In this document: piece after piece, positions 9,756 to 17,611 of the stretch
How positions within the stretch are numbered: the stretch's first letter is position 1
How the letters are laid out: every line of letters begins with the position of its first letter
From: Candidatus Nitrosomaritimum aestuariumsis
GTDB taxonomy: Archaea; Thermoproteota; Nitrososphaeria; Nitrososphaerales; Nitrosopumilaceae
NCBI GenBank assembly: GCA_013867335.1
Contig: JACEMX010000031.1
Span: forward strand, 1-33,058
Direction: 5' to 3'
Length of the DNA stretch: 33,058 nucleotides
Notes under the pieces: generated by a model
The model's input: only the letters and a program-made list of their open reading frames with translations
Databases searched by the model: none
What the model was told of the DNA's origin: nothing
Program-made: the position numbers and the translations under genes

Positions 9756-9808
9756 ATCTGAAATTCGTCAGGGTTTTTTCTTTTTAGTCAATTATATTTT
9801 TCATAACG

Positions 9809-9823
9809 TTAAATAGTATAAAT
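9809..9823 (+). promoter_or_regulatory. Probable TATA box of the first PEFG gene
   Basis: TTAAATAGTATAAAT. The AAATAG part is centred about 26 bp before ATG 9839, predicting a leaderless transcript. It argues for ATG 9839 over the in-frame TTG at 9824. Confidence 0.5.
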
Positions 9824-9838
9824 TTGAGCGTACAATTG

Positions 9839-10654
9839 ATGAATACTCATCTATCGGTGTTTGCCTTATTTGCGATCATGGTTGCAAGTATTGGAATGGC
9901 ACCAGCATTTGGACAAACAGTACAGCCAATCGTTGTTACTACTGACAAGACATCCTATTCAGAGGGTGAAACAATCATGGTGACAGGAGAAGTAAGTGAA
10001 ATTCTTTTCGGCTATGCCATTAGCGTCATGACAATTGCTCCTAACGGAAATCTTGTATCTATCGACCAAGTTATGGTTGGATCAGATAAAACCTTCAGCG
10101 CAGAGCTTTCCGCAGGAGGTTCACTCATGAAACAAAGTGGTGAATACACGATTCAAGTATTGTATGGAACCGAAAATCGAACTGCTGAGACCACGTTTAC
10201 CTTTGGAGGTTCTTCCGTAGTGTCTGGCCCAGAAGGTCTTGTACCAGTAGCTGGAACTGACTTTATGGTAGGATACGAAATCACAGGTGGAAAACTTATC
10301 TCAATTACGCCTGATGTAGACGCAAATTCTCTCATCATAGCAATAGATGCAACAGATGATGGTCAACTAACCATTACCTTGCCAAGAGAATTGATTGATG
10401 CAAAGATTGGAGATGAGGATGATGATTTCTTCGTCTTAGTTGATGGTGAAGAAGTTGACTTTGATGAAACAATGACATCCACAGACAGAACTCTAGTTAT
10501 ATCATTCCCAGCAGGTGCTGAAGAGATTGAAATTATCGGTACACATGTAGTCCCAGAATTTGGTGCAATTGCAGCTTTGATTCTAGCAGTAGCAATTATC
10601 TCAATAATTGCAGTTTCTGCAAAATCAAGACTTAGCATTATGCCAAGATACTAG
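9839..10654 (+). CDS. PEFG-CTERM surface protein 1
   Basis: 271 residues from ATG 9839; the in-frame TTG at 9824 is less likely because the TATA box spacing points to the ATG. The signal peptide ends near MAPAFGQ. An Ig/MG2-like module follows (TDKTSYSEGETIMVTGEV ... APNGN ... GGSLMKQSGEYTIQVLYG). A second beta region has the acidic stretch DEDDDFFVLVDGEE. The tail is PEFG (residues 239-242), a hydrophobic helix, and the basic end SAKSRLSIMPRY. This tripartite signal is the PEFG-CTERM type, thought to be recognised by an archaeosortase that cleaves and anchors the protein at the cell surface. No sortase is in the window. It is the first of four adjacent paralogues. Confidence 0.85.
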   Translation: MNTHLSVFALFAIMVASIGMAPAFGQTVQPIVVTTDKTSYSEGETIMVTGEVSEILFGYAISVMTIAPNGNLVSIDQVMVGSDKTFSAELSAGGSLMKQSGEYTIQVLYGTENRTAETTFTFGGSSVVSGPEGLVPVAGTDFMVGYEITGGKLISITPDVDANSLIIAIDATDDGQLTITLPRELIDAKIGDEDDDFFVLVDGEEVDFDETMTSTDRTLVISFPAGAEEIEIIGTHVVPEFGAIAALILAVAIISIIAVSAKSRLSIMPRY

Positions 10655-10680
10655 ACCTACAACTTTTTTTCATTTTTTAA
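10550..10680 (+). repeat. 131-bp segment identical to 12402-12532
   Basis: Covers the PEFG tail codons, the stop codon and 26 bp of T-rich 3' flank of PEFG gene 1. I compared it base by base with 12402-12532 and saw no mismatch. Confidence 0.9.
10662..10680 (+). terminator. T-rich terminator after PEFG gene 1
   Basis: Two T runs (ctttttttcattttttaa) begin 8 bp after the stop codon, typical of intrinsic termination in archaea. The same element follows PEFG gene 3. Confidence 0.5.
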
Positions 10681-10692
10681 ATATATAAATAG
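10681..10692 (+). promoter_or_regulatory. Probable TATA box of PEFG gene 2
   Basis: ATATATAAATAG; its ATAAATAG part is centred about 27 bp before ATG 10717. This gives the gene its own promoter, directly after the upstream terminator. Confidence 0.5.
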
Positions 10693-10716
10693 CCATATAG
10701 CGCGTGTTGAATCAGG

Positions 10717-11574
10717 ATGAATTTTAAATATTCAACAACATCTATTGCTTTAGTTCTAATGGCATTCTCAGTTTTGTCATTAAACTCAATACAGCAAGAT
10801 GCTTTTGCAGAATTTCAAGGAATGTCTTTGACTGCAGAAGCTGCAGATGGATCAGATATCATCAAAATTCACGGTCAAACAGCATCACAGGTAACAGACA
10901 TTACATTTACTGTAACATCACCTGATGGATTCAATGTCTTGGCAGCAGATCAAATAAAACCAGATGCACAAGGATTCTTTTCCACAGAATTCAAAATAGG
11001 TCCATCATGGAGTCAAGATGGTTTCTACACAATAGAAGCTATGCAAGGCGTAAGAGCAAATCCCTTGTACACAATGTCAGTATCAGTCGAAATAATCGAT
11101 GGTATGACACTTGAAACTTTAGAAACAGAATCTAATTTAGTAACAGGAATATTTGTTCCAGCACAAGAAGAAGTTGCTAAAAAAGGACTTACAATGAAAG
11201 CAAATGCTATGGAAGGTTCTACCACGATAGGAATTATCGGAAGCTCAGATAGAACTAATTTGGATGTTACATTGAAAGTTATTGCTCCAAATGGAAATGT
11301 TGTATCTGTAGAACAAATCACACCAGATTTGGACGGTAAATTTGCCAAAGACATTACAACCGGTGGTCCACTTTGGACACAAGACGGAATCTATACCGTA
11401 TCAGCACAGCAAGGTGAATCTCCAGATCATAAAGCTTCAGTAGAAGTTGAAATTGTAGACGGTGTTGTTATTCCAGAATTTGGTGCAATTGCAGCTTTGA
11501 TTTTAGCAGTAGCGATCATGTCAATAATCGTAGTTTCTGCAAAATCAAGACTTAGCATTATGCCAAGATACTAG
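10717..11574 (+). CDS. PEFG-CTERM surface protein 2 (two tandem modules)
   Basis: 285 residues. The signal peptide ends near QQDAFAE. Two copies of the same beta module follow, near residues 35-125 (LTAEAADGSDIIKIHGQT ... SPDGFNV ... SWSQDGFYTIEAMQG) and 150-240 (LTMKANAMEGSTTIGIIG ... APNGNV ... LWTQDGIYTVSAQQG). The tail is PEFG at residue 253, a hydrophobic helix and SAKSRLSIMPRY, the same sorting signal as its neighbours. The 3' end is similar to copies 1 and 3 but carries several silent and missense differences. It has its own TATA-like box. Predicted to be a cell-surface protein; ligand unknown. Confidence 0.85.
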   Translation: MNFKYSTTSIALVLMAFSVLSLNSIQQDAFAEFQGMSLTAEAADGSDIIKIHGQTASQVTDITFTVTSPDGFNVLAADQIKPDAQGFFSTEFKIGPSWSQDGFYTIEAMQGVRANPLYTMSVSVEIIDGMTLETLETESNLVTGIFVPAQEEVAKKGLTMKANAMEGSTTIGIIGSSDRTNLDVTLKVIAPNGNVVSVEQITPDLDGKFAKDITTGGPLWTQDGIYTVSAQQGESPDHKASVEVEIVDGVVIPEFGAIAALILAVAIMSIIVVSAKSRLSIMPRY

Positions 11575-11603
11575 ATCCATACTTTTTTCAATTTTTAAAT
11601 ATA

Positions 11604-11612
11604 CATAAATAG
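11604..11612 (+). promoter_or_regulatory. Probable TATA box of PEFG gene 3
   Basis: CATAAATAG, within a longer AT-rich run from 11590, is centred about 28 bp before ATG 11637. It is close in sequence to the box of PEFG gene 2. Confidence 0.5.
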
Positions 11613-11636
11613 AGATTCTTGTGAATCGCATACAAG

Positions 11637-12506
11637 ATGAACAACCGTACGTCGTTCGCGCTACTGGCCGTTTTGACTGCAGTCGGTACTTTAACTGTGT
11701 CATCAGCATATGCTCAATCAGCATGTCCTGATTGTGAATTAGATGATCCAAGAATAATTGCAAAGCAATTATTGTTGGAAGATATTCCGATTTCACTTTG
11801 GACAGATAAAGCAACATATGATCATAAGGACACAATTATAGTAGAAGGCCGTGTAGCAAATGTAGTTTCTGGGGTTCCAGTAACACTTACTGTTATGAGT
11901 TCATTAAATTCAGTTATCACAATTGACCAAGTGGATGTTGATGATATGGGGAATTTTAGAACCACATTCAGTACAGAAGGTAATCTTTGGAAGTATGATG
12001 GAACATATTTCATTAAAGCCAATTATGGAAGTGCTGAGAAAAGCAACAAAGTATTGGTAGAATTAGTAAATGGAATGGTTTCCAAACCAACACCTGGACA
12101 ACCAAGCAAAGTATGTGGCACATCAGAATTATCCGTAATGGGTAATTGTGTACCATATAGTATTTCAGGAGGAGTGGTAACAGGAGCATCTGTTAACACT
12201 AACGATAATTCTCTTATCGTAAACATTAGTGCAAATGAAGATGGAACACTCACATTAAATCCATCCAAGAACGTTCTCGACGGTGCCTTTATGGTACTTG
12301 TTGATGGAGAAGAATGGGATGATGTAGAGATTAATGGAAATGAAATTTCTGTAATGTTCCTTGCAGGCGCAGAAGAGATTGAAATTATCGGAACATTTGT
12401 TGTCCCAGAATTTGGTGCAATTGCAGCTTTGATTCTAGCAGTAGCAATTATCTCAATAATTGCAGTTTCTGCAAAATCAAGACTTAGCATTATGCCAAGA
12501 TACTAG
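11637..12506 (+). CDS. PEFG-CTERM surface protein 3
   Basis: 289 residues. The signal peptide ends at SSAYAQ. A short CPDC motif follows directly, which could form a disulfide or bind metal outside the cell; this is inference. A module resembling that of copy 1 comes next (TDKATYDHKDTIIVEGRV ... NLWKYDGTYFIKANYG), then a Cys-containing linker (KVCGTSELSVMGNCVPYSISGG) and a second beta region with FMVLVDGEEW. The tail is PEFG at residue 257, a hydrophobic helix and SAKSRLSIMPRY. Its last 131 bp, including flank, are identical to gene 1, although the bodies have diverged strongly. Confidence 0.85.
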   Translation: MNNRTSFALLAVLTAVGTLTVSSAYAQSACPDCELDDPRIIAKQLLLEDIPISLWTDKATYDHKDTIIVEGRVANVVSGVPVTLTVMSSLNSVITIDQVDVDDMGNFRTTFSTEGNLWKYDGTYFIKANYGSAEKSNKVLVELVNGMVSKPTPGQPSKVCGTSELSVMGNCVPYSISGGVVTGASVNTNDNSLIVNISANEDGTLTLNPSKNVLDGAFMVLVDGEEWDDVEINGNEISVMFLAGAEEIEIIGTFVVPEFGAIAALILAVAIISIIAVSAKSRLSIMPRY

Positions 12507-12532
12507 ACCTACAACTTTTTTTCATTTTTTAA
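12402..12532 (+). repeat. 131-bp segment identical to 10550-10680
   Basis: Second copy of the repeat, covering the PEFG tail, stop codon and 3' flank of PEFG gene 3. The flanking bases differ from copy 1 at both ends. Confidence 0.9.
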
Positions 12533-12577
12533 TTTTAGATAGTAAAGGAGATATAGAAACAATTAAGCATATTTTTT

Positions 12578-13384
12578 GTGAGCAGTAGGGGTTTCATAGT
12601 TTTAATTTTGTTAATGTCATCTACAATACCTGTTTTTGCACAAAGTGACATTCCTTTTCTCACAGTTAAAACAGATGATAATCATTATGATGAAGGAGAT
12701 ACCATTGTAATTTCAGGCCAAGTGGCCACGGTAATTGCCGATACTCCAATTATTCTTCAAGTATGGTTTGAAGGAAATATGATAGATATTGCTCAATTTT
12801 TCCCAGCACAAGATGGTAGTTATTCTCATACAATAATTGCAGAAAAACCATCTTGGAAACAAGAAGGAGAATACCTAGTGCGAGTTTCCCATGGAGAAGG
12901 AAACATTGCTGAAACCTCAATTGAGTTTACACCAAAAAAAGAAATTCTTGAAACAAAAGATAGTTTTGAAGTCCAAATCCCAAATGGTGGAACTTTTGAT
13001 GTAGAATATTCCATCAGAGGAGGAACGGTCAAAGATATGATTCTCATTCCGGATGATTACACCCTAGAAATTTCAATTGATGCTCCTGATGAGGGAAGTA
13101 TATCCCTTAAACTTCCAAGAGAATCAATAGATGCAGAAAAACCAAATGGTCAAGACGAAATATTCATTGTTTTGCTTGATAATGTACAATTTCCTTACCA
13201 AGAAACAGAAACTAACAATCAATTAAGATTGATTACAATAAATTTTGAAGAGGGCACCTCAATTATAGAAGTGATTGGAACTTTTGTAATACCCGAATTT
13301 GGATCAATGGTAATGGTTATTTTACTAATCGGAATAGTATCCGTAATAGGAATTACAAAAAATAAATTTCAAATTAAAATTTAG
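12578..13384 (+). CDS. PEFG-CTERM-like surface protein 4 (divergent tail)
   Basis: 268 residues from GTG 12578. A TATA-like stretch (GATATAGAAA, about 12549-12558) lies 26 bp upstream and supports this start. The signal peptide ends at IPVFAQ. One module has the same layout as copies 1-3 (TDDNHYDEGDTIVISGQV ... SWKQEGEYLVRVSHG), then a second beta region with PRESIDAEKPNGQDEIFIVLLD. The tail keeps PEFG at residue 239 and a hydrophobic helix, but ends in TKNKFQIKI instead of the MPRY end of its neighbours. It ends 8 bp from the convergent cysteine desulfurase gene. Probably an older paralogue of the array. Confidence 0.8.
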   Translation: MSSRGFIVLILLMSSTIPVFAQSDIPFLTVKTDDNHYDEGDTIVISGQVATVIADTPIILQVWFEGNMIDIAQFFPAQDGSYSHTIIAEKPSWKQEGEYLVRVSHGEGNIAETSIEFTPKKEILETKDSFEVQIPNGGTFDVEYSIRGGTVKDMILIPDDYTLEISIDAPDEGSISLKLPRESIDAEKPNGQDEIFIVLLDNVQFPYQETETNNQLRLITINFEEGTSIIEVIGTFVIPEFGSMVMVILLIGIVSVIGITKNKFQIKI

Positions 13385-13392
13385 ATTTTGTG

Positions 13393-14550
13393 TTAAAAAG
13401 AATATTTTTCTTTAAATGGAGAAACGGCACGAAGTTCTTCTACAACTGTCTTTAAAATTTTTACAGTTTCATCCATCTCTTCTATAGTATTTGAAATTCC
13501 CACAGTTAATCTAAGAGACCCGGTAATTTGTTCATGGGAGAAACCCATGGCCTGAAGAACATGAGATGCTTTTTGTATGTGAACAGAGCATGCAGAGCCA
13601 GTAGATGCGGCTACTCCGTTTTCGTCTAATTTAATTAAAAGATCTTCTCCATTTACACCAAGAAAAGTCAAGTGCACGTTATTTGGCAATCTTTTGTCAG
13701 GATCACCATTTAGCGTAACACTGGAAATTTCTTTTAGAATTTTATTTGAAAGGTGATTTCGTAATTCAGTCATTTTAGAAATATTGTTTACGAGATTTAA
13801 TCTTGCAATTTCGCATGCCTTGCCAAACCCAACTATATTAGCCACGTTTTCTGTTCCAGAGCGCAATCCCTTCTCTTGGCCACCTCCCAAAATTATAGGA
13901 TCTATTGAAATTCCGTTTTTAACATATAATGCTCCTACTCCTTTTGGACCGTTAATTTTATGAGAAGACATTGATAACAAATCTATTCCCAATTCTTTCA
14001 CATCAATGGGGATTTTACCTACTGCCTGAACTGCATCTGTATGAAAAATGATATTCCTTTTTCTGCAAATTTTTGCTATTTCAGAAATAGGTTCAATGGT
14101 ACCCACCTCATTATTTCCAAACATTATAGAAACTAACGATGTATTTTCATTGAGATTATTTTCAAGGGTTGCAGGATCAACCAATCCAAATTTATCTACA
14201 GGTAAATAAACAACATCAAATCCATCTTTTTCGAGATTTTTACATGGCTCTAGGATAGCATCATGTTCAATTAAGGAAGTGATAATTCTAGAGTTGGGAT
14301 TTTTTTTTCCAATCCCACGTAGAGCAGTATTATTTGATTCGGTCCCACCAGAAGTGAATAAAATTTCAGATGGCTCTGCATTAATTAATTTGGCAACTTC
14401 TTTTCTTGCTTTTCCTATTGCTTTTTGACCAAGCCGACCATATCGATGGATAGATGAGGGATTTCCGAATTGTTCCTTAAGATAAGGAAGCATAGCATCT
14501 AAAACTTCGCCATGAATTTGTGTGGAGGCAGCATTATCTAGATAAATCAA
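13393..14550 (-). CDS. Cysteine desulfurase (NifS/IscS type)
   Basis: 385 residues, a complete PLP-dependent cysteine desulfurase that moves sulfur from L-cysteine onto its own Cys as a persulfide. Landmarks are the YLDNAAST start, TSGGTESNN near 66-74, EHDA (His96), TDAVQAVGK (Asp172, Gln175), the PLP lysine in SSHKINGPKG (Lys198), GGGQEKGLRSGTEN, and the catalytic Cys321 in TGSACSVHIQKASHVLQAMG. The start overlaps the larE stop by 4 bp (ATGA), so it is translated with larE. That position suggests it supplies sulfur for the NPN cofactor, though a general Fe-S role is equally possible. Confidence 0.93.
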   Translation of the reverse strand: MIYLDNAASTQIHGEVLDAMLPYLKEQFGNPSSIHRYGRLGQKAIGKARKEVAKLINAEPSEILFTSGGTESNNTALRGIGKKNPNSRIITSLIEHDAILEPCKNLEKDGFDVVYLPVDKFGLVDPATLENNLNENTSLVSIMFGNNEVGTIEPISEIAKICRKRNIIFHTDAVQAVGKIPIDVKELGIDLLSMSSHKINGPKGVGALYVKNGISIDPIILGGGQEKGLRSGTENVANIVGFGKACEIARLNLVNNISKMTELRNHLSNKILKEISSVTLNGDPDKRLPNNVHLTFLGVNGEDLLIKLDENGVAASTGSACSVHIQKASHVLQAMGFSHEQITGSLRLTVGISNTIEEMDETVKILKTVVEELRAVSPFKEKYSF

Positions 14551-15347
14551 TCAGCAATCACGTTAATTTTTCCGGGTTTGTATCCTTCTGAATCTATTAT
14601 GACTTCAGAAAATCCAATTAATTTCAATTTGTGTGTAATTTCATCCAAAATTCCTGGAGAGTGTAATTTTGATATATCCTCTTTATTTACTTCAATTTTT
14701 GCTACACCTTGAATATCACGAACTCTAACTTGTTGTAATTTTGTAGTTTGTTTTACCATTTTTTCACCATATTCTATTCGTGCTAATCGCTCAGAGGTTA
14801 TCTGCTGCCCCCATGGAATTCTAGAGGCCAAACAGGAGTTTGATGGTTTGTCAAAAACAGACAGTCCTACAGATTTAGCAATTGTTCTAATCTCAGATTT
14901 GGTAAAATTTTTTTCAACTAATGGACTACGTATTCCATTTTGTTTTAGGGCAGCAATTCCTGGCCTGTAATCGCCCAGATCATCGACGTTTGTCCCATCT
15001 ACAATAAAATCAATTTTTTTCTCTCCTGCCAAATTTACGAGATGATTTCCTAATTCCTGCCTACAGTAAAAACACCGATTTGAATCATTTTTTACAAAAT
15101 TTTCGTTTTCCAATTCATTGTAATCTAAAAGAATTTGAGATATTCCTATTTCTTTGCAAATTTGTTTTGATGTGTCAAGTTCTTCTTGAGATAGAGTTTT
15201 GTAATCAGCTGTGACGGCAATTGCAGAGGAGCCTAATTTTTGAAAAGCAGCATATGCTACTAGGGCACTATCAACTCCCCCTGACAGGGCAATTAAGACA
15301 GTGTTTTTGTTCTCAAACCAATTTACAAGATCATCAAGTTTGGCCAT
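14547..15347 (-). CDS. larE: Pyridinium-3,5-bisthiocarboxylate nucleotide synthase LarE
   Basis: 266 residues of the PP-loop ATPase family. The SGGVDS loop (residues 22-27) binds ATP; DGTNVDDLGDYRPG (117-130) and SCLASRIPWG (171-180) are LarE signatures. LarE adenylates the two carboxylates of the LarB product and inserts sulfur. Cys172 matches the sacrificial sulfur-donor Cys of Lactobacillus LarE. This protein also has a CFYC pair (Cys92, Cys95). Three such cysteines are the pattern of LarE proteins that use a [4Fe-4S] cluster and act catalytically, a family inference. It overlaps larC by 14 bp upstream and the desulfurase by 4 bp downstream. Confidence 0.9.
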   Translation of the reverse strand: MAKLDDLVNWFENKNTVLIALSGGVDSALVAYAAFQKLGSSAIAVTADYKTLSQEELDTSKQICKEIGISQILLDYNELENENFVKNDSNRCFYCRQELGNHLVNLAGEKKIDFIVDGTNVDDLGDYRPGIAALKQNGIRSPLVEKNFTKSEIRTIAKSVGLSVFDKPSNSCLASRIPWGQQITSERLARIEYGEKMVKQTTKLQQVRVRDIQGVAKIEVNKEDISKLHSPGILDEITHKLKLIGFSEVIIDSEGYKPGKINVIAD

Positions 15348-16572
15348 TTCCTACATTCCTTTTGAGTATTTCTTTTCTAATCAATGATTCTGTTTCTCTA
15401 ATTGACTTTTTAAGAAAATCTGAAACTAGTTTCAAATCATCAAATTCCACCTTAAAGTTTGATTTGCCTTGAAAAAATGAAACCTTGTATTTGATATCGA
15501 ATTCTTTTCCATCAAAAGTTAATTTTATCTGATGCATAGAACGTGGAAGAATTATCCTATCAGAGAGAGTAACTCGTATGCCTAAAGTTCCTGTCTCATC
15601 TATTAAGATACTGGCAAGACTATCATAATTTTCATTATCGCAGATTACCTTTACAAGATTAGTTGGCCTTCCTTTTTTCGTAATTCCATGAGTAATGAAA
15701 GCATCTTTTGCTCCATTATTCATCATTTTTTCTATTAAATTCCCTAAAACTTCTCCGGATACATCATCTACATTTGTTTCAAGAACAATAACTGAATCTG
15801 AATCAAAAGTATTTTTCTTCAATCCTTTTACAATTTTTAAAACATTGGAGAATTGTTCAAAATCTTTTTTCCCAGCTCCATATCCAATTGATTCAATTTT
15901 CATAGAAGGATAGTAATTGATAGGAGAGTTTGTCAGATTTACAAGAATGCAAGCACCGGTGGGTGTGGTTAACTCGCTTTCAGCATTGCGTCCATGAATG
16001 ATTAATTTTGAATTTTTGAAAATCTCTAAAATAGCACTTGCAGGATTAGACATGACTCCATGTGAAAATGAAACTGTGCCATTACCCACACAAATGGGCA
16101 TTGAAAAAATTTCGTCTTCAAAAAGTTTCAGATCATCTGATGCAATAGCGACGCCTATAACATCAATAAGAGTGTCAATGCTGGACGCCTCATGAAAATG
16201 AACAGATTCTTCTGGAATACCATGGACTTTAGATTCTGCAGAAATTAAAGAGTTAATGCACCCCTCTGCAAAATTTTTTGCTTTTGCAGACAAATTAAGC
16301 TCAATTAAGGAATTTTTTATAGCTTCTTTGATTTCAGAGCCTTTTCTTTCGTGAGTGTTTTCTTCAATTTCTAAAATCAGTGATGTGGATTGTATTCCAT
16401 GTTTATCGATTTTGGTAAAATCTAATTTTTTAATTGTTGAATCGGGTAAAAATTTACCGCATTTTTTTATTCCTTCAAGGATTTTATTTTTATCTGCGCC
16501 AAGGTCAATTAAGGCACACAGAGCCATATCCCCAGAAATTCCCGCAATGTAGGGATCCACAACAATTACCAT
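15334..16572 (-). CDS. larC: Nickel insertion protein LarC
   Basis: 412 residues, a CTP-dependent nickel chelatase that completes the nickel-pincer nucleotide. Family landmarks are the N-terminal DPYIAGISGDMALCALIDLG, HFHEASSIDTLIDVIG near 125-140, TPTGACILV, VLETNVDDVSGEVLG, and HGITKKGRPTNLVKV. Both halves (LarC1 and LarC2) lie in one frame. In Lactobacillus plantarum they need a programmed frameshift; here none is required. It is the first gene of the larC-larE-desulfurase operon. The minus-strand TATA-like sequence TTATATG (16597-16603) sits about 27 bp from the ATG, so the transcript is probably leaderless. The ATG lies inside an inverted repeat (16570-16587). Confidence 0.92.
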   Translation of the reverse strand: MVIVVDPYIAGISGDMALCALIDLGADKNKILEGIKKCGKFLPDSTIKKLDFTKIDKHGIQSTSLILEIEENTHERKGSEIKEAIKNSLIELNLSAKAKNFAEGCINSLISAESKVHGIPEESVHFHEASSIDTLIDVIGVAIASDDLKLFEDEIFSMPICVGNGTVSFSHGVMSNPASAILEIFKNSKLIIHGRNAESELTTPTGACILVNLTNSPINYYPSMKIESIGYGAGKKDFEQFSNVLKIVKGLKKNTFDSDSVIVLETNVDDVSGEVLGNLIEKMMNNGAKDAFITHGITKKGRPTNLVKVICDNENYDSLASILIDETGTLGIRVTLSDRIILPRSMHQIKLTFDGKEFDIKYKVSFFQGKSNFKVEFDDLKLVSDFLKKSIRETESLIRKEILKRNVGNGQT

Positions 16573-16587
16573 GAATTAAAATTCATG
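16570..16587. promoter_or_regulatory. Inverted repeat over the larC start
   Basis: CATGAATT-AA-AATTCATG: two 8-bp arms around 2 bp. It covers the larC start codon and predicted transcription start, between larC and the divergent malate dehydrogenase. It could be an operator, but AT-rich palindromes arise easily by chance. Confidence 0.3.
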
Positions 16588-16633
16588 AAAAATGCATATA
16601 AGTTCTGTCTAAGTGTATTTTAGTTTCATTAGA

Positions 16634-16641
16634 TTTAATTA
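16634..16641 (+). promoter_or_regulatory. Probable TATA box of malate dehydrogenase
   Basis: TTTAATTA is centred about 26 bp before ATG 16664, supporting that start over the in-frame GTG at 16613. Confidence 0.4.
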
Positions 16642-16663
16642 TCGAAAATTTTCACCGAATTTT

Positions 16664-17578
16664 ATGATTACAATAATAGGATCTGGAAAAGTAGGCGGAG
16701 ATGCAGCATTATTTTCAGCATTAAAAAGATTAGACGATCAAATTTTACTTCTTGATGTAGTAGATGGACTCCCACAAGGAGAAGCCATGGATATCAACCA
16801 CATGCTATCTGAGCAAGGGATTGATGTAGAAGTAAAAGGTTCAAATAATTTTGCAGATATGCAAGGCTCCAACATTGTTGTGGTGGTAGCAGGTTCTGGA
16901 AGGAAGCCAGGTATGACCAGAATGGATCTTTTAAAAATTAATGCGAATGTTGTGAAAAGCGTAGTTGAAAACATCAAAAAATATGCAAGTGATTCAATGA
17001 TTATTCCAGTAACAAATCCGTTGGATCCAATGGCTTATGTTACATACAAAGCATCAGGATTTGATAAAACAAGAGTTTTTGGAATGGGAGGAATGTTGGA
17101 TCTATCAAGATTTAGACAATTCATACATGAGGCTACAGGTCATTCTAGAGATTCAATTCGTGCTTTAGTGATAGGAGAGCATGGAGAAAACATGTTACCC
17201 TTGCCAAGATTTTCCTCAGTATCTGGAATTCCTCTTTCTACATTCTTGCCAAAGGAGAAATTAGATGAACTAGTACAAAATACAAAACAAGTTGCAGCAA
17301 AGGTAATTGAGCTCAAGGGTGCAACTGTCCATGCACCGGGAAATGCAATTTCTGCTATTGTTGAATCAGTCGTAAGAGACAGAAAACAAGTCATTCCAGT
17401 AGCCACATTTTTGGATGGAGAGTATGGACATTCCGATGTTACGATAGGAGTTCCTGCAATAATAGGAAAGAATGGAGTAGAGAAGATTATAGAGTTAGAG
17501 CTAAACAGTGAAGAAAAAACAGCTTTTGATGCAGGTGTAAAAAATGTTAAAGACGCAATCTCAGGAATTGAGATCTAA
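16664..17578 (+). CDS. mdh: NAD-dependent malate dehydrogenase
   Basis: 304 residues from ATG 16664. An in-frame GTG at 16613 would add 17 residues ahead of the Rossmann strand, and the promoter spacing argues against it. LDH/MDH superfamily landmarks are GSGKVG (6-11), an acidic end of strand 2 (LLLDVVDG, Asp31), Arg80 in [10 protein letters not shown], where malate enzymes have Arg and lactate enzymes Gln, Arg86, Asn118 in VTNPLDPM, Asp146 and Arg149 in LDLSRFR, and the catalytic His173 in GEHGENMLP. It interconverts malate and oxaloacetate. Asp31 favours NAD over NADP. It is divergent from larC and 33 bp before larB; any functional link to NPN synthesis is unproven. Confidence 0.92.
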   Translation: MITIIGSGKVGGDAALFSALKRLDDQILLLDVVDGLPQGEAMDINHMLSEQGIDVEVKGSNNFADMQGSNIVVVVAGSGRKPGMTRMDLLKINANVVKSVVENIKKYASDSMIIPVTNPLDPMAYVTYKASGFDKTRVFGMGGMLDLSRFRQFIHEATGHSRDSIRALVIGEHGENMLPLPRFSSVSGIPLSTFLPKEKLDELVQNTKQVAAKVIELKGATVHAPGNAISAIVESVVRDRKQVIPVATFLDGEYGHSDVTIGVPAIIGKNGVEKIIELELNSEEKTAFDAGVKNVKDAISGIEI

Positions 17579-17611
17579 GCATTTTTTTATTCAAAAATTC
17601 TGTAACAATCA

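Noticed and set aside
9824-9838. TTG 9824 as start of PEFG protein 1
   Set aside because: It lies only a few bases from the TATA-like box. ATG 9839 has the 26-bp spacing and gives a cleaner signal peptide.
15334-16572. Programmed frameshift between LarC1 and LarC2
   Set aside because: Both halves are in one uninterrupted frame, so no frameshift is needed.
16613-16663. GTG 16613 as start of malate dehydrogenase
   Set aside because: The added 17 residues precede the first Rossmann strand, where this family begins at or near Met, and a TATA-like box supports ATG 16664.
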